From positions 1 to 8,056 of the forward strand of contig CAKUDT010000051.1 of assembly GCA_934645125.1 (NCBI GenBank): a stretch of 8,056 nucleotides of DNA, written 5' to 3'. The position numbers and the translations under genes are program-made. The notes under the pieces were generated by a model. That model did no database searches, had not been told where the DNA came from, and was given only the letters and a program-made list of their open reading frames with translations. This DNA comes from an uncultured Eggerthellaceae bacterium. GTDB lineage: Bacteria; Actinomycetota; Coriobacteriia; Coriobacteriales; Eggerthellaceae. Position 1 is the stretch's first letter. Each line of letters opens with the position of its first letter. Shown here piece by piece: positions 1-4,789 of this stretch.

Positions 1-174
1 CGTATTCGTCGTTTGGTCCCTGATGAGTTAGACCAGATTCAAATGTTTCCCAAAGGTTGGACCAATACGGGCATGAGTGATGGTAACCGTGCTTTCTGCA
101 TGGGAAACGCGCTTGTGGTGGGAATTCCTCGCAAAATCGGTGCCGAAATTGCACGAAGAAATGATGTGGGCTAA
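1..174 (+). CDS. C5 cytosine DNA methyltransferase, C-terminal fragment
   Basis: The window opens inside this gene; 57 residues and the TAA stop remain. The fragment starts RIRRLVPDELDQIQMFPKGW, which fits motif IX of C5 cytosine methyltransferases (R-x-L-x-P-x-E, then Q-x-FP-x-x-WT). It continues with MSDGNR and ends with motif X, GNA at residues 35-37 and IG at 46-47. In this family motif X folds back to help form the S-adenosylmethionine pocket, and the enzyme methylates C5 of cytosine in a short DNA site. The catalytic Pro-Cys motif and the target-recognition domain lie outside the window, so specificity and integrity cannot be judged. No restriction endonuclease is visible downstream. 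The stop codon lies inside a 14-bp hairpin stem. Family assignment is secure; whether it belongs to a restriction-modification system, a phage or is an orphan enzyme is open. Confidence 0.85.
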   Translation, partial: RIRRLVPDELDQIQMFPKGWTNTGMSDGNRAFCMGNALVVGIPRKIGAEIARRNDVG

Positions 175-198
175 AGGGGGATTGCCTTTAGCCCACAT
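164..198. terminator. Perfect 14-bp hairpin overlapping the methyltransferase stop codon
   Basis: ATGTGGGCTAAAGG (164-177) is perfectly complementary to 185-198, with a 7-nt loop. The TAA stop (172-174) is inside the left arm. The 3' side is only moderately T-rich, so it may be an imperfect intrinsic terminator or an mRNA 3'-end stabiliser. It lies between two convergent genes and could act on both strands. Confidence 0.6.
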
Positions 199-226
199 TC
201 GCTTTGGTTGGTTGCAGCCTTCTTGC

Positions 227-260
227 AAAATGGGCGTTGATTTGCGTCAATGCCCATTTT
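227..260. terminator. Bidirectional intrinsic terminator between convergent genes
   Basis: AAAATGGGCGTTGA (227-240) pairs with TCAATGCCCATTTT (247-260) around a 6-nt loop, with one G-T pair. The A-run on one side and T-run on the other give a U-tract in either orientation, the usual form of a shared terminator for convergent genes. It serves the methyltransferase (+) and the HIRAN gene (-). Confidence 0.7.
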
Positions 261-322
261 CTAATCCGCTTTTCTTTCCGCTGTTCTAGTTTTAGCCCTG
301 TAGGGCTGCCCCGATTCCTCCC

Positions 323-649
323 TTACCGCTTGTCTTTCAAATACAGTTTCACGCGGACTTGTTCGCGCGGGTCAGCCTTCTTATTGCGTTGGACAACTTT
401 GCAGCGCACCACGTCTTTGTGGCCAAAGAAGAGCAGCTGCGCAAGCAGGGAGTTTTTATCGCGCGGCACGTACCCCAGGTGTACGCCCTTGTACTTAATC
501 GCAACGGCGTTGGGGTCATAGGGATTGTCGAATTCGGGCACCAGGTCCAGCTTCGTGCCAACTTCCAATTTGTCCAAAACGTCGGCGCCATCGTGGTATT
601 GGAATCCGGCAATCAGGAATTGATCGATTTGCTTAGTGGGTTCGTACAT
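323..649 (-). CDS. Stand-alone HIRAN-domain protein
   Basis: This 108-residue protein is essentially one HIRAN domain. The diagnostic core is FDNPYDPNAVAIKYKG (residues 40-55) followed by HLGYVPRDKN (57-66), matching the family pattern N-x-x-D-x-N-A-V-x-V...G-x-L-G-Y-V-P. In HLTF and Rad5, HIRAN domains bind 3' ends of single-stranded DNA. Bacterial copies occur alone or fused to nuclease and helicase domains and are thought to recognise damaged or unusual DNA. The C-terminal 35 residues are rich in Lys and Arg, which could add nucleic-acid contact. The ATG at 649 is preceded by AAGGAGA at good spacing, which fixes the start. It is monocistronic and convergent with the methyltransferase. No enzyme domain is present, so an adaptor or binding role is inferred; substrate is unknown. 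Confidence 0.85.
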   Translation of the reverse strand: MYEPTKQIDQFLIAGFQYHDGADVLDKLEVGTKLDLVPEFDNPYDPNAVAIKYKGVHLGYVPRDKNSLLAQLLFFGHKDVVRCKVVQRNKKADPREQVRVKLYLKDKR

Positions 650-812
650 TGCTATCTCCTTTTCTTTGAGGATGTTGATAGCATGATAATCTGCACATAC
701 CCTTGAGCGTGTCCGAAGAAAAGTACAGGTATAAAATTTATTGCAATTTTTGGAATAGACTTCACGCGTCGCCCATATATCCGCGCACGCTATTGCGCGC
801 TGTGTGATAGCG

Positions 813-1268
813 TTACCAGTTGCGGATGGTTAGCCCCTGACCGTCGCGATAGCAGCCAAGTGCGATGCGGATAATATCAACCAACCAGCCAAGGCCCAAA
901 AGCCCGAACGTGAAAAGGTAAACAATGCCCGTTGCAATTTGCCCCGCGTAGAAGCGATGCACGCCAAAATATCCCAAGAACACGGCTAGCAAGAGCGCGA
1001 TCAGGCGCGATTTGCGGGAGACGTCTGCGCTTGCGTTGTTCGCTGCGGCGTACGCAAAAGCCGCCTGCGCGTTGTTGTTTGCGAAGCCGCGATTAAAAGC
1101 GCTTTGATCGGCGGAATCGCTGTCTGCGGACCCGTAGAAGTTGTTGATGATGACAACTTTGGCGTCGTCGTCAGACGCAAAGTGCGTGCCGCAATATTCG
1201 CAAAACTTTCCCGTAATAACGGCACCGCAGTTAGGGCATTTAGAAATGCCATCTTCTGATTTCCGCAT
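813..1268 (-). CDS. Zinc-ribbon TM2-domain membrane protein
   Basis: The protein has 151 residues. An N-terminal zinc ribbon is formed by C11-x2-C14 and C23-x2-C26 (CPNCG...CEYCG). A flexible Asn/Ala/Ser-rich linker covers residues 46-84. A TM2 domain fills residues 85-151: a first helix about 87-103 running into LGYFGVHRFYAG, and a second about 114-137 ending in VDIIRIALG. The GxxGxHRFY and D-x-x-R motifs are the family signature. TM2 proteins are small two-helix membrane proteins of unresolved biochemical role. An in-frame ATG 24 bases upstream at 1292 exists, but I chose 1268 because CAAGGAGAAT sits just before it and the predicted transcript starts near 1294. It is divergent from the NERD gene. 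Domain calls are firm; function is unknown. Confidence 0.85.
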   Translation of the reverse strand: MRKSEDGISKCPNCGAVITGKFCEYCGTHFASDDDAKVVIINNFYGSADSDSADQSAFNRGFANNNAQAAFAYAAANNASADVSRKSRLIALLLAVFLGYFGVHRFYAGQIATGIVYLFTFGLLGLGWLVDIIRIALGCYRDGQGLTIRNW

Positions 1269-1300
1269 TGATTCTCCTTGAAACGCAAACAACGCTGCAA

Positions 1301-1306
1301 ATTATA
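1301..1306 (-). promoter_or_regulatory. -10 box for the zinc-ribbon/TM2 gene
   Basis: On the minus strand 1306-1301 reads TATAAT, a perfect -10 hexamer. The best -35 is only a partial match (TTCGCA, 19-bp spacing). A start near 1294 gives a leader of about 25 nt with its ribosome site before the ATG at 1268. Confidence 0.55.
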
Positions 1307-1450
1307 CCGCCGTGCAATGCATTCCTGCGAAGGATTTGATAGGTACCGTTCATGAAAAGAACGAGCTTATCTTTATGGCAACAATAGAATAAAATCTAAC
1401 CAATGGATTTTCTCTTAAGTTCTAGTCAAACTCTACTCAAGGAGTACGTC

Positions 1451-2212
1451 ATGTCTTTGCTTGGTTTCATCAAAGGGGAGTCTCCGGGGCTTATCGAGAG
1501 CATACCGCATGTTCTTAAGGGCAAAGGGCATTATGGGGAGTATCTGACTGAATACGCTTTGGGGCATGATAACCTGCCGGGTCGGCTTGAGACGTATTCC
1601 AATGTATTGGTGCCTCGCAAGGGGGCAACGTCCACATCGGAGATTGATGTTCTGATGTTGCATGAAAAAGGAATTTTCCTGTTCGAATCGAAAAACTATT
1701 CTGGTTGGATTTTCGGTTCGGAAAAGCAACAAAACTGGACGGTGAGCCTTAAGGGTGGTCATAAAGAACATTTCTATAACCCCATCAAGCAAAACGCCGC
1801 CCATGTAAGGGCGCTGGCAAAATGGCTTGATCAGCCGGAAAGCGTTTTTCGTTCGTACATTGTGTTCTCCGAGCGTTGCGAGTTAAAAAAGGTTCCCGAC
1901 GACACAGAGCTCTTTTGCGTGCTTCGTCGTCAGAACTTGGTAAGAATGATGAAAAAAGACCTTGCATCACGTTCCGTTCTTTTTGATGGGAAGGCATTTG
2001 AGGAAATCAAGAGGCAGCTTGATAGCCTTTCGGAGTCATCGACAAAAGAGGCGCGCGAGGAGCATATCGAAGAAGCAAAGAAAGTTGCCGCAGGCGTGGT
2101 ATGCCCACGTTGCGGAGCCGACCTTGTTGAGCGCCAGCGGAAATCTGATGGGCATACATTCATTGCATGCAGCGCGTTTCCGAAATGCCGATATGCTCGC
2201 GATGAATGGTAG
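1451..2212 (+). CDS. NERD nuclease-like protein with C-terminal topoisomerase-type zinc finger
   Basis: The protein has 253 residues. Residues 26-120 form a NERD (nuclease-related) domain: GHYGEYL with E30, then STSEIDVLMLHEKGIFLFES with E64 and D66, then the E79-S-K81-N-Y-S-G signature, W96, and NPIKQN at 110-115. E64/D66 and E79-x-K81 correspond to the PD-(D/E)xK-like active site, so a nuclease fold with intact candidate catalytic residues is likely. The C-terminus carries a zinc finger of the DNA topoisomerase I type, C218-x2-C221...C240-x5-C246, which normally grips single-stranded DNA. This pairing is known in NERD proteins. The ATG at 1451 is used because AAGGAG at 1438-1443 precedes it; an in-frame ATG at 1403 lacks a ribosome site. 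Together the domains suggest DNA cleavage or processing, but activity and target are inferred. It stands alone, divergent from the TM2 gene. Confidence 0.85.
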   Translation: MSLLGFIKGESPGLIESIPHVLKGKGHYGEYLTEYALGHDNLPGRLETYSNVLVPRKGATSTSEIDVLMLHEKGIFLFESKNYSGWIFGSEKQQNWTVSLKGGHKEHFYNPIKQNAAHVRALAKWLDQPESVFRSYIVFSERCELKKVPDDTELFCVLRRQNLVRMMKKDLASRSVLFDGKAFEEIKRQLDSLSESSTKEAREEHIEEAKKVAAGVVCPRCGADLVERQRKSDGHTFIACSAFPKCRYARDEW

Positions 2213-2553
2213 CTACGATGCCATCTGACGCTTCTATAGGTTGCTTTTTGAGCGGAAAAGTCAAAGTACCAATCTATGTTGTTGAAATAAGGGCCTCGGA
2301 TTCGAGGTTGTGGTAGGTTGGAAGTAGGTCAGGGGTGCGAATCCGGGAGTTTTTCGATGGATGTGCTGTTGTCTTGAAATGCGCTTTAGTAAAACCCCGG
2401 TTCAAACGCTTGCAGGCGAATAGGATTTTTTATCCGTTGAACGCGCAAAGGTTTCAAGGTACTTCCAACCTAACACAACTTCGAATTTCACGCTGTTTTT
2501 TCAACAACATGACCCGGACCGAGTGAAGTTGGGCTGTTTTGTGTCGCTATGAC
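2213..2553. other. 341-bp region without a convincing gene, mostly one inverted-repeat element
   Basis: Between the NERD gene and the convergent 92-aa gene I find no reading frame with a ribosome site and protein-like sequence. An open frame at 2335-2526 runs across repeat structure, and its product resembles nothing I know. The region is dominated by the inverted-repeat element at 2276-2510. The flanks (2213-2275 and 2511-2553) show nothing recognisable. Confidence 0.7.
2276..2510 (+). repeat. 235-bp element with 51-nt imperfect terminal inverted repeats (MITE-like or structured RNA)
   Basis: Positions 2276-2326 and 2460-2510 are inverted repeats: aligned base by base without gaps, 42 of 51 positions are Watson-Crick. 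The outer 12 (ATGTTGTTGAAA) and inner 13 (TAGGTTGGAAGTA) positions are unbroken. Four of the nine mismatches are G-U pairs when read on the plus strand, giving 46 of 51 pairable, but would be A-C on the minus strand. Further nested stems lie inside: 2338-2345 with 2359-2366, 2373-2379 with 2452-2458, 2380-2384 with 2443-2447, 2400-2405 with 2437-2442, and a GGAT/ATCC hairpin at 2423-2435. No transposase, clear target-site duplication or second copy is in the window. It is either a non-autonomous MITE or a long structured RNA; the strand is a guess from the G-U bias. Confidence 0.6.
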
Positions 2554-2832
2554 CTATGCCGACATATCGTTGGATTCGAATTCCTGGTTGAATTTGTTGC
2601 TGATCGCGACGCTTACCTTTGCTAGATATTCCAGGTACACTTGGTACATAACATCGGGAGATGGGTGAATATTCCAACCGTCCCCGCTGAAAATCAGCTC
2701 GCGTTTTTGGAAATCGATGCAGTTCTTTTCAAAGTTTTGAATAAAATCAAGCAGCTCGTCGCGTTCTTTAATAAGATTTTGCAGGCTGTCGGTTTTAAGC
2801 TCTTCAGCGTATGTTTCGGGTGAAATCATCAT
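2554..2832 (-). CDS. Unknown 92-aa helical protein
   Basis: I do not recognise a defined family. The protein is acidic and probably mostly helical. The N-terminal half (about residues 3-40, including LIKERDELLDFIQNFEK) has the charge and hydrophobic spacing of an amphipathic or coiled-coil helix. A central stretch with GDGWNIHPSPD may be a turn, and the second half (YQVYLEYLAKVSVAISNKFN) is again helical. There is no signal peptide, membrane helix or Cys motif. The start is one of two adjacent ATG codons (2832 or 2829), preceded by AAGGAAGGA. Its ATGA overlaps the stop of the 48-codon ORF upstream, which suggests translational coupling. It converges with the NERD gene across the inverted-repeat element. 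That it is a real gene is likely; its function cannot be stated. Confidence 0.6.
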   Translation of the reverse strand: MMISPETYAEELKTDSLQNLIKERDELLDFIQNFEKNCIDFQKRELIFSGDGWNIHPSPDVMYQVYLEYLAKVSVAISNKFNQEFESNDMSA

Positions 2833-2975
2833 GGTTTATGTTCCTTCCTTGCGCGGTATAAGGCCTGCGGAATCGCTTCCTTGCAATCCCGTTTTCCTGT
2901 TTGACCAAGGTTTATGTTGAAGCTGAATCTAGGATAGCTCATGGTAAAAAATTGCTTGTCCGTTTTTTGGGACAT
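2829..2975 (-). CDS. 48-codon upstream ORF, coupled by ATGA overlap
   Basis: The ORF begins MSQKTDKQFFTMSYPRFSFN and ends KEHKP, its TGA overlapping the ATG of the 92-aa gene. The first 20 codons are paralogous to an ORF segment upstream of the Ltp protein (4688-4629), which begins MSQKTDKLVFEKEYPGFSFS. Codons 1-7 are identical. Later differences include synonymous changes (TTT/TTC, TAT/TAC, TTC/TTT) and conservative ones (I/V, N/S), with no length change, as expected of translated sequence. There is no good ribosome site before the ATG, so expression may be low, or start from a very short leader. After residue 20 the two copies diverge. It could be a leader peptide, the remnant N-terminus of an older gene, or part of a mobile regulatory module. 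Coding status is inferred. Confidence 0.4.
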   Translation of the reverse strand: MSQKTDKQFFTMSYPRFSFNINLGQTGKRDCKEAIPQALYRARKEHKP

Positions 2976-3019
2976 GATAGGATCTTTTGAGCATTTGCTG
3001 CGTCTGAAAAGGGAAAACG
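2916..3019 (-). repeat. Copy A of a 104-bp leader/N-terminus module
   Basis: This module is shared with 4629-4732 at identical length. Read on the minus strand it comprises CGTTTTCCCTTTTCA (3019-3005, 15 of 15 identical), a 29-nt diverged spacer, a 22-nt identical block starting ATGTCCCAAAAAACGG (2975-2954), and a coding-like stretch to 2916. It lies upstream of the 92-aa protein. Confidence 0.7.
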
Positions 3020-3064
3020 ATACGTTTGGTGTCAGCGGAAAACGTGTTAACTTGATCGAAAACG
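3013..3064. repeat. Three GAAAACG boxes
   Basis: GAAAACG occurs at 3013-3019, 3038-3044 and 3058-3064, between the divergent leader ORF and the TA operon. The first box is part of the duplicated module. On the minus strand they read CGTTTTC. They could be regulator sites for either side; the spacing (25 and 20 bp) is roughly two helical turns. Confidence 0.3.
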
Positions 3065-3090
3065 CTTGGAGTTAGTTCTCCTTCCTGGTT

Positions 3091-3104
3091 ACCAATGGTA
3101 TAAT
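3091..3104 (+). promoter_or_regulatory. Extended -10 promoter with overlapping palindrome for the Phd/RelE operon
   Basis: TGGTATAAT (3096-3104) is an extended -10 with a perfect TATAAT; the -35 is weak. The perfect palindrome TACCAATGGTA (3090-3100) overlaps it, so a dimeric repressor bound there would block RNA polymerase. This fits the autoregulation typical of Phd-type antitoxins. AAAGGAGG follows, before the GTG start at 3133. Confidence 0.55.
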
Positions 3105-3132
3105 TAGGCCACCTCAAGAAAGGAGGCGCACC

Positions 3133-3390
3133 GTGCAGACGTGTGTACCTGTTAAAGACCTCAAAGACACCGCATCGTTTGCCCGGAAGGTCGAGCAAGC
3201 GTCCGGTCCGATCACCGTTACGAAGAACGGCTACGAGGTTTTCTATGCGCTTCGCCCTGATTATTACGAAGCGCTTCAGCAAGGGGCCGCGAAAGCCCAG
3301 TTGCTCTCACGCATTATGCTTGCAGAGCAAGAAATCGACTCCGGTGATTATGCGGATGTGTTTGAGTTTCTGGATAAGTCCGAGGCGTAA
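3133..3390 (+). CDS. Phd/YefM-family antitoxin
   Basis: This 85-residue protein begins MQTCVPVKDLKDTASFARKV, followed by GPITVTKNGYEVFYALRPDYYEAL. That is the Phd/YefM N-terminal fold: a short strand, a helix that picks a target (here DTASFARKVEQA), then a beta hairpin with T-K-N-G-x-x-V. This part dimerises and binds operator DNA. The C-terminal 35 residues (QLLSRIMLAEQEIDSGDYAD...) form the acidic tail that wraps and neutralises the toxin. The GTG start is supported by AGGAGG at 3121-3126, and length is normal for the family. The stop is two bases before the toxin ATG. The antitoxin is expected to repress its own promoter through the palindrome that overlaps the -10 box. Confidence 0.85.
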   Translation: MQTCVPVKDLKDTASFARKVEQASGPITVTKNGYEVFYALRPDYYEALQQGAAKAQLLSRIMLAEQEIDSGDYADVFEFLDKSEA

Positions 3391-3392
3391 AA

Positions 3393-3695
3393 ATGGCTAA
3401 AGTGGTCATTACCAAAACGGCGCAGTTGGAATACTTAAGCATTGTGAGTTACTTGGAGGGAGTTCTTGGAAGCCCCCAAGCGGCTCAAAGCTTCAAAAAA
3501 GAGTTCAAGGCGCAGATGATGCAGCTGCGTGATATGCCCGAGCTATTCAGCGTGAGCGCTATGCCCGAGCTGAAGGCAAAAGGCTACCGAATTGTGCATA
3601 TAAATAATTATCTTGCGGTTTACAAATTAAAGGGTGACACCGTTTACATCGCTCACGTGTTCCATCAATCGCAAAACTATGCAAGGTATGTTTAA
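3393..3695 (+). CDS. RelE/ParE-family toxin
   Basis: The 100-residue toxin begins MAKVVITKTAQLEYLSIVSY and has the RelE/ParE plan: an initial strand, a long helical hairpin (about 8-48), then a sheet. K63-G64-Y65-R66 and NNYLAVYKL (71-79) followed by DTVYIAHVFHQSQNYARYV match the conserved C-terminal core, which includes R66, H88, H91 and the closing Tyr. Members either cleave ribosome-bound mRNA (RelE) or poison gyrase (ParE). Sequence reading alone does not settle which, although the YRI...YLAVYK...I.HVxHxxxDY-like ending is common to the ParE/RelE superfamily group that pairs with Phd/YefM antitoxins. It begins two bases after the antitoxin stop, so the pair is translationally linked. Full length and apparently intact. 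Confidence 0.82.
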   Translation: MAKVVITKTAQLEYLSIVSYLEGVLGSPQAAQSFKKEFKAQMMQLRDMPELFSVSAMPELKAKGYRIVHINNYLAVYKLKGDTVYIAHVFHQSQNYARYV

Positions 3696-3696
3696 C

Positions 3697-3722
3697 GGAA
3701 ACGGAAGCATGGAAACGGAAGC
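3697..3722. repeat. Tandem 12-bp direct repeat feeding into the terminator
   Basis: GGAAACGGAAGC occurs at 3697-3708 and again at 3711-3722, two bases apart. The second copy supplies the left arm of the hairpin at 3717-3746, so the repeat probably arose by slippage beside the hairpin. Confidence 0.6.
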
Positions 3723-3746
3723 GCCGTACTCGCATGCGGCGCTTCC
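3717..3746. terminator. Hairpin terminator between the TA operon and the Ltp gene
   Basis: GGAAGCGCCG (3717-3726) pairs perfectly with CGGCGCTTCC (3737-3746) around a 10-nt loop. It lies between convergent stops at 3695 (+) and 3771 (-). There is no strong T-run after the stem, so efficiency is uncertain. Confidence 0.6.
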
Positions 3747-3770
3747 TGCCTATTCGATCAGAAGCCTTCT

Positions 3771-4586
3771 TTAATCATTAAGATGATCGACGGCGTATTG
3801 TGCTTCCTCCTCGGTGAATTGTTCGCCGTATTGGCTAATTAGCTGGTCATATACAGCACTCTTCGACATGTTCATATTCTTGTAGTAAGACTTGGCTTTC
3901 GCAAGAGCGTTCTGGTTCCAATCGGCCTTAACGTGGTCAATTGCGTACTGGGCTGCATCTTCGGGGAAACCTTCGCCGTAGCTGCTAATTAGCTGGTCGT
4001 ATATTCCCGCTTTCGACATATGCATGTTGTCGCTGTAGCTCTGTGCTTTCTTCAGCGCATTCTTGAACTCTGTCGATACTTCGGGCTCTTTCAGGTTTTT
4101 GACAGCATCAAAAATGTTGTCGTAGGCCTTCTTGATTTCGCTTTCGCTGGCGTCTTCTTTTTCGATGACGGCCTTCGCCTCTGATAGCGCCGTGGCAAGG
4201 CCCGCTTGGCTTTCCTGGGTGTATTTGGCAAGCGTATCGGGGTCAAAGTTCATATATTGGTCGTAAACGGCTTGCAGCGTTGACTTATCAACGGTCTTGC
4301 TCGCCACCTGGGAAGATGACGCGCTTGAGCTTGATCCCGATGTTTGAGATTCGCCACCGCTGCCGAAGGAGCCAATGATTCCCAGTACAAGAATGATTAC
4401 GACAACAATAAACCATTTTCTCTTATAAAAAGGCTTGTCTTTAGGCGCGGCCTTTTTATCGGTTTGCGGGATTGAAGTCTGTGCGAGTTGCGGTTCGGGT
4501 GTTTCGGTTGCGGTATTCGCTCCACAATTCGGACAGAATCTCGAATTTTCGGAATATTCGCTTCCGCAGTGATTGCATGTTGGCAT
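3771..4586 (-). CDS. Zinc-ribbon membrane protein with two Ltp repeats
   Basis: The protein has 271 residues. A zinc ribbon at the N-terminus (C4-x2-C7, C18-x2-C21) precedes a Pro/Lys linker and one membrane helix (about 58-74, WFIVVVIILVLGIIGSF), then a Ser-rich spacer (79-96). A helical region (104-166) follows, then two 43-residue repeats at 177-219 and 227-269 with a 50-residue period. Each contains A-x-x-Y...NMxMSKxxxYDQLIS.YGE.F.xxxAQYAxDH, the signature of the Ltp family (host cell surface-exposed lipoprotein, PF07553). Topology would put the ribbon inside and the repeats outside the cell. Ltp of Streptococcus phage TP-J34 blocks phage DNA injection, but bacterial relatives have no proven role. 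The ATG at 4586 has AGGAGG four bases upstream. The frame stays open upstream to an ATG at 4688, part of the duplicated leader module. Confidence 0.82.
   Translation of the reverse strand: MPTCNHCGSEYSENSRFCPNCGANTATETPEPQLAQTSIPQTDKKAAPKDKPFYKRKWFIVVVIILVLGIIGSFGSGGESQTSGSSSSASSSQVASKTVDKSTLQAVYDQYMNFDPDTLAKYTQESQAGLATALSEAKAVIEKEDASESEIKKAYDNIFDAVKNLKEPEVSTEFKNALKKAQSYSDNMHMSKAGIYDQLISSYGEGFPEDAAQYAIDHVKADWNQNALAKAKSYYKNMNMSKSAVYDQLISQYGEQFTEEEAQYAVDHLND
3774..4058 (-). repeat. Tandem Ltp-domain repeats within the gene
   Basis: Two coding repeats of about 43 codons with a 150-nt period, at about 4058-3930 and 3908-3780. They share motifs such as MSK, YDQLIS and AQYA, consistent with internal duplication of one Ltp unit. 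Confidence 0.7.
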
Positions 4587-4628
4587 GGTTCCTCCTGTCG
4601 TTTCGAAAATAATGTGATGTCGCATAAC

Positions 4629-4732
4629 GCTGAAGCTAAACCCAGGGTATTCTTTTTCGAAAACCAGCTTGTCCGTTTTTTGGGACATAGTGCGAACTTG
4701 CAATCATTTATAGTGCTTGAAAAGGGAAAACG
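4629..4732 (-). repeat. Copy B of the 104-bp leader/N-terminus module
   Basis: The counterpart of 2916-3019. CGTTTTCCCTTTTCA (4732-4718) and the 22-nt block (4688-4667) are identical to copy A, and the 29-nt spacer keeps its length but only about half its bases. Here the ORF from the ATG at 4688 (or an in-frame TTG at 4703) reads without a stop into the zinc-ribbon/Ltp protein, so it could add 34 residues to it. A TATAAA at 4712-4707 on the minus strand is a possible -10 for a transcript that begins only about a dozen bases before the ATG at 4688. Confidence 0.7.
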
Positions 4733-4754
4733 GGCCAAAAATGATTGCCCGCCG

Positions 4755-4760
4755 TAAAAT
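4755..4760 (+). promoter_or_regulatory. Possible -10 box for the EF-hand gene
   Basis: TAAAAT matches TATAAT at five of six positions and would start transcription near 4767, about 23 nt before the ATG at 4790. No convincing -35 is present. Confidence 0.3.
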
Positions 4761-4789
4761 GGTGCAGGACAGGCAAAAAGGAGGGCGCT

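Noticed and set aside
359..706. 115-codon plus-strand open frame opposite the HIRAN gene
   Set aside because: The minus-strand frame has the HIRAN signature and a ribosome site; this one is its shadow.
782..812. Hairpins from CGCGCA/TGCGCG and CGCTAT/ATAGCG after the TM2 gene
   Set aside because: Six-base arms that compete with each other, with no T-run; too weak to call a terminator.
1403..1450. Upstream in-frame ATG for the NERD gene
   Set aside because: No ribosome site precedes 1403, while AAGGAG lies correctly before the ATG at 1451, where the encoded protein also begins to look family-like.
2330..2420. tRNA-like T-arm text such as GGTGCGAATCC and GGTTCAAACGC
   Set aside because: No acceptor, D or anticodon arms can be arranged around them; the bases take part in the stems of the inverted-repeat element.
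2335..2526. 63-codon plus-strand open frame
   Set aside because: It spans the inverted-repeat element, has no ribosome site and no protein-like motif.
3013..3064. CRISPR-like short repeats
   Set aside because: The repeats are only 7 bp, with unequal spacing and no cas genes.
2929..3282. 117-codon minus-strand open frame
   Set aside because: It overlaps the Phd antitoxin on the opposite strand and the leader ORF in another frame, and lacks a ribosome site and family motifs.
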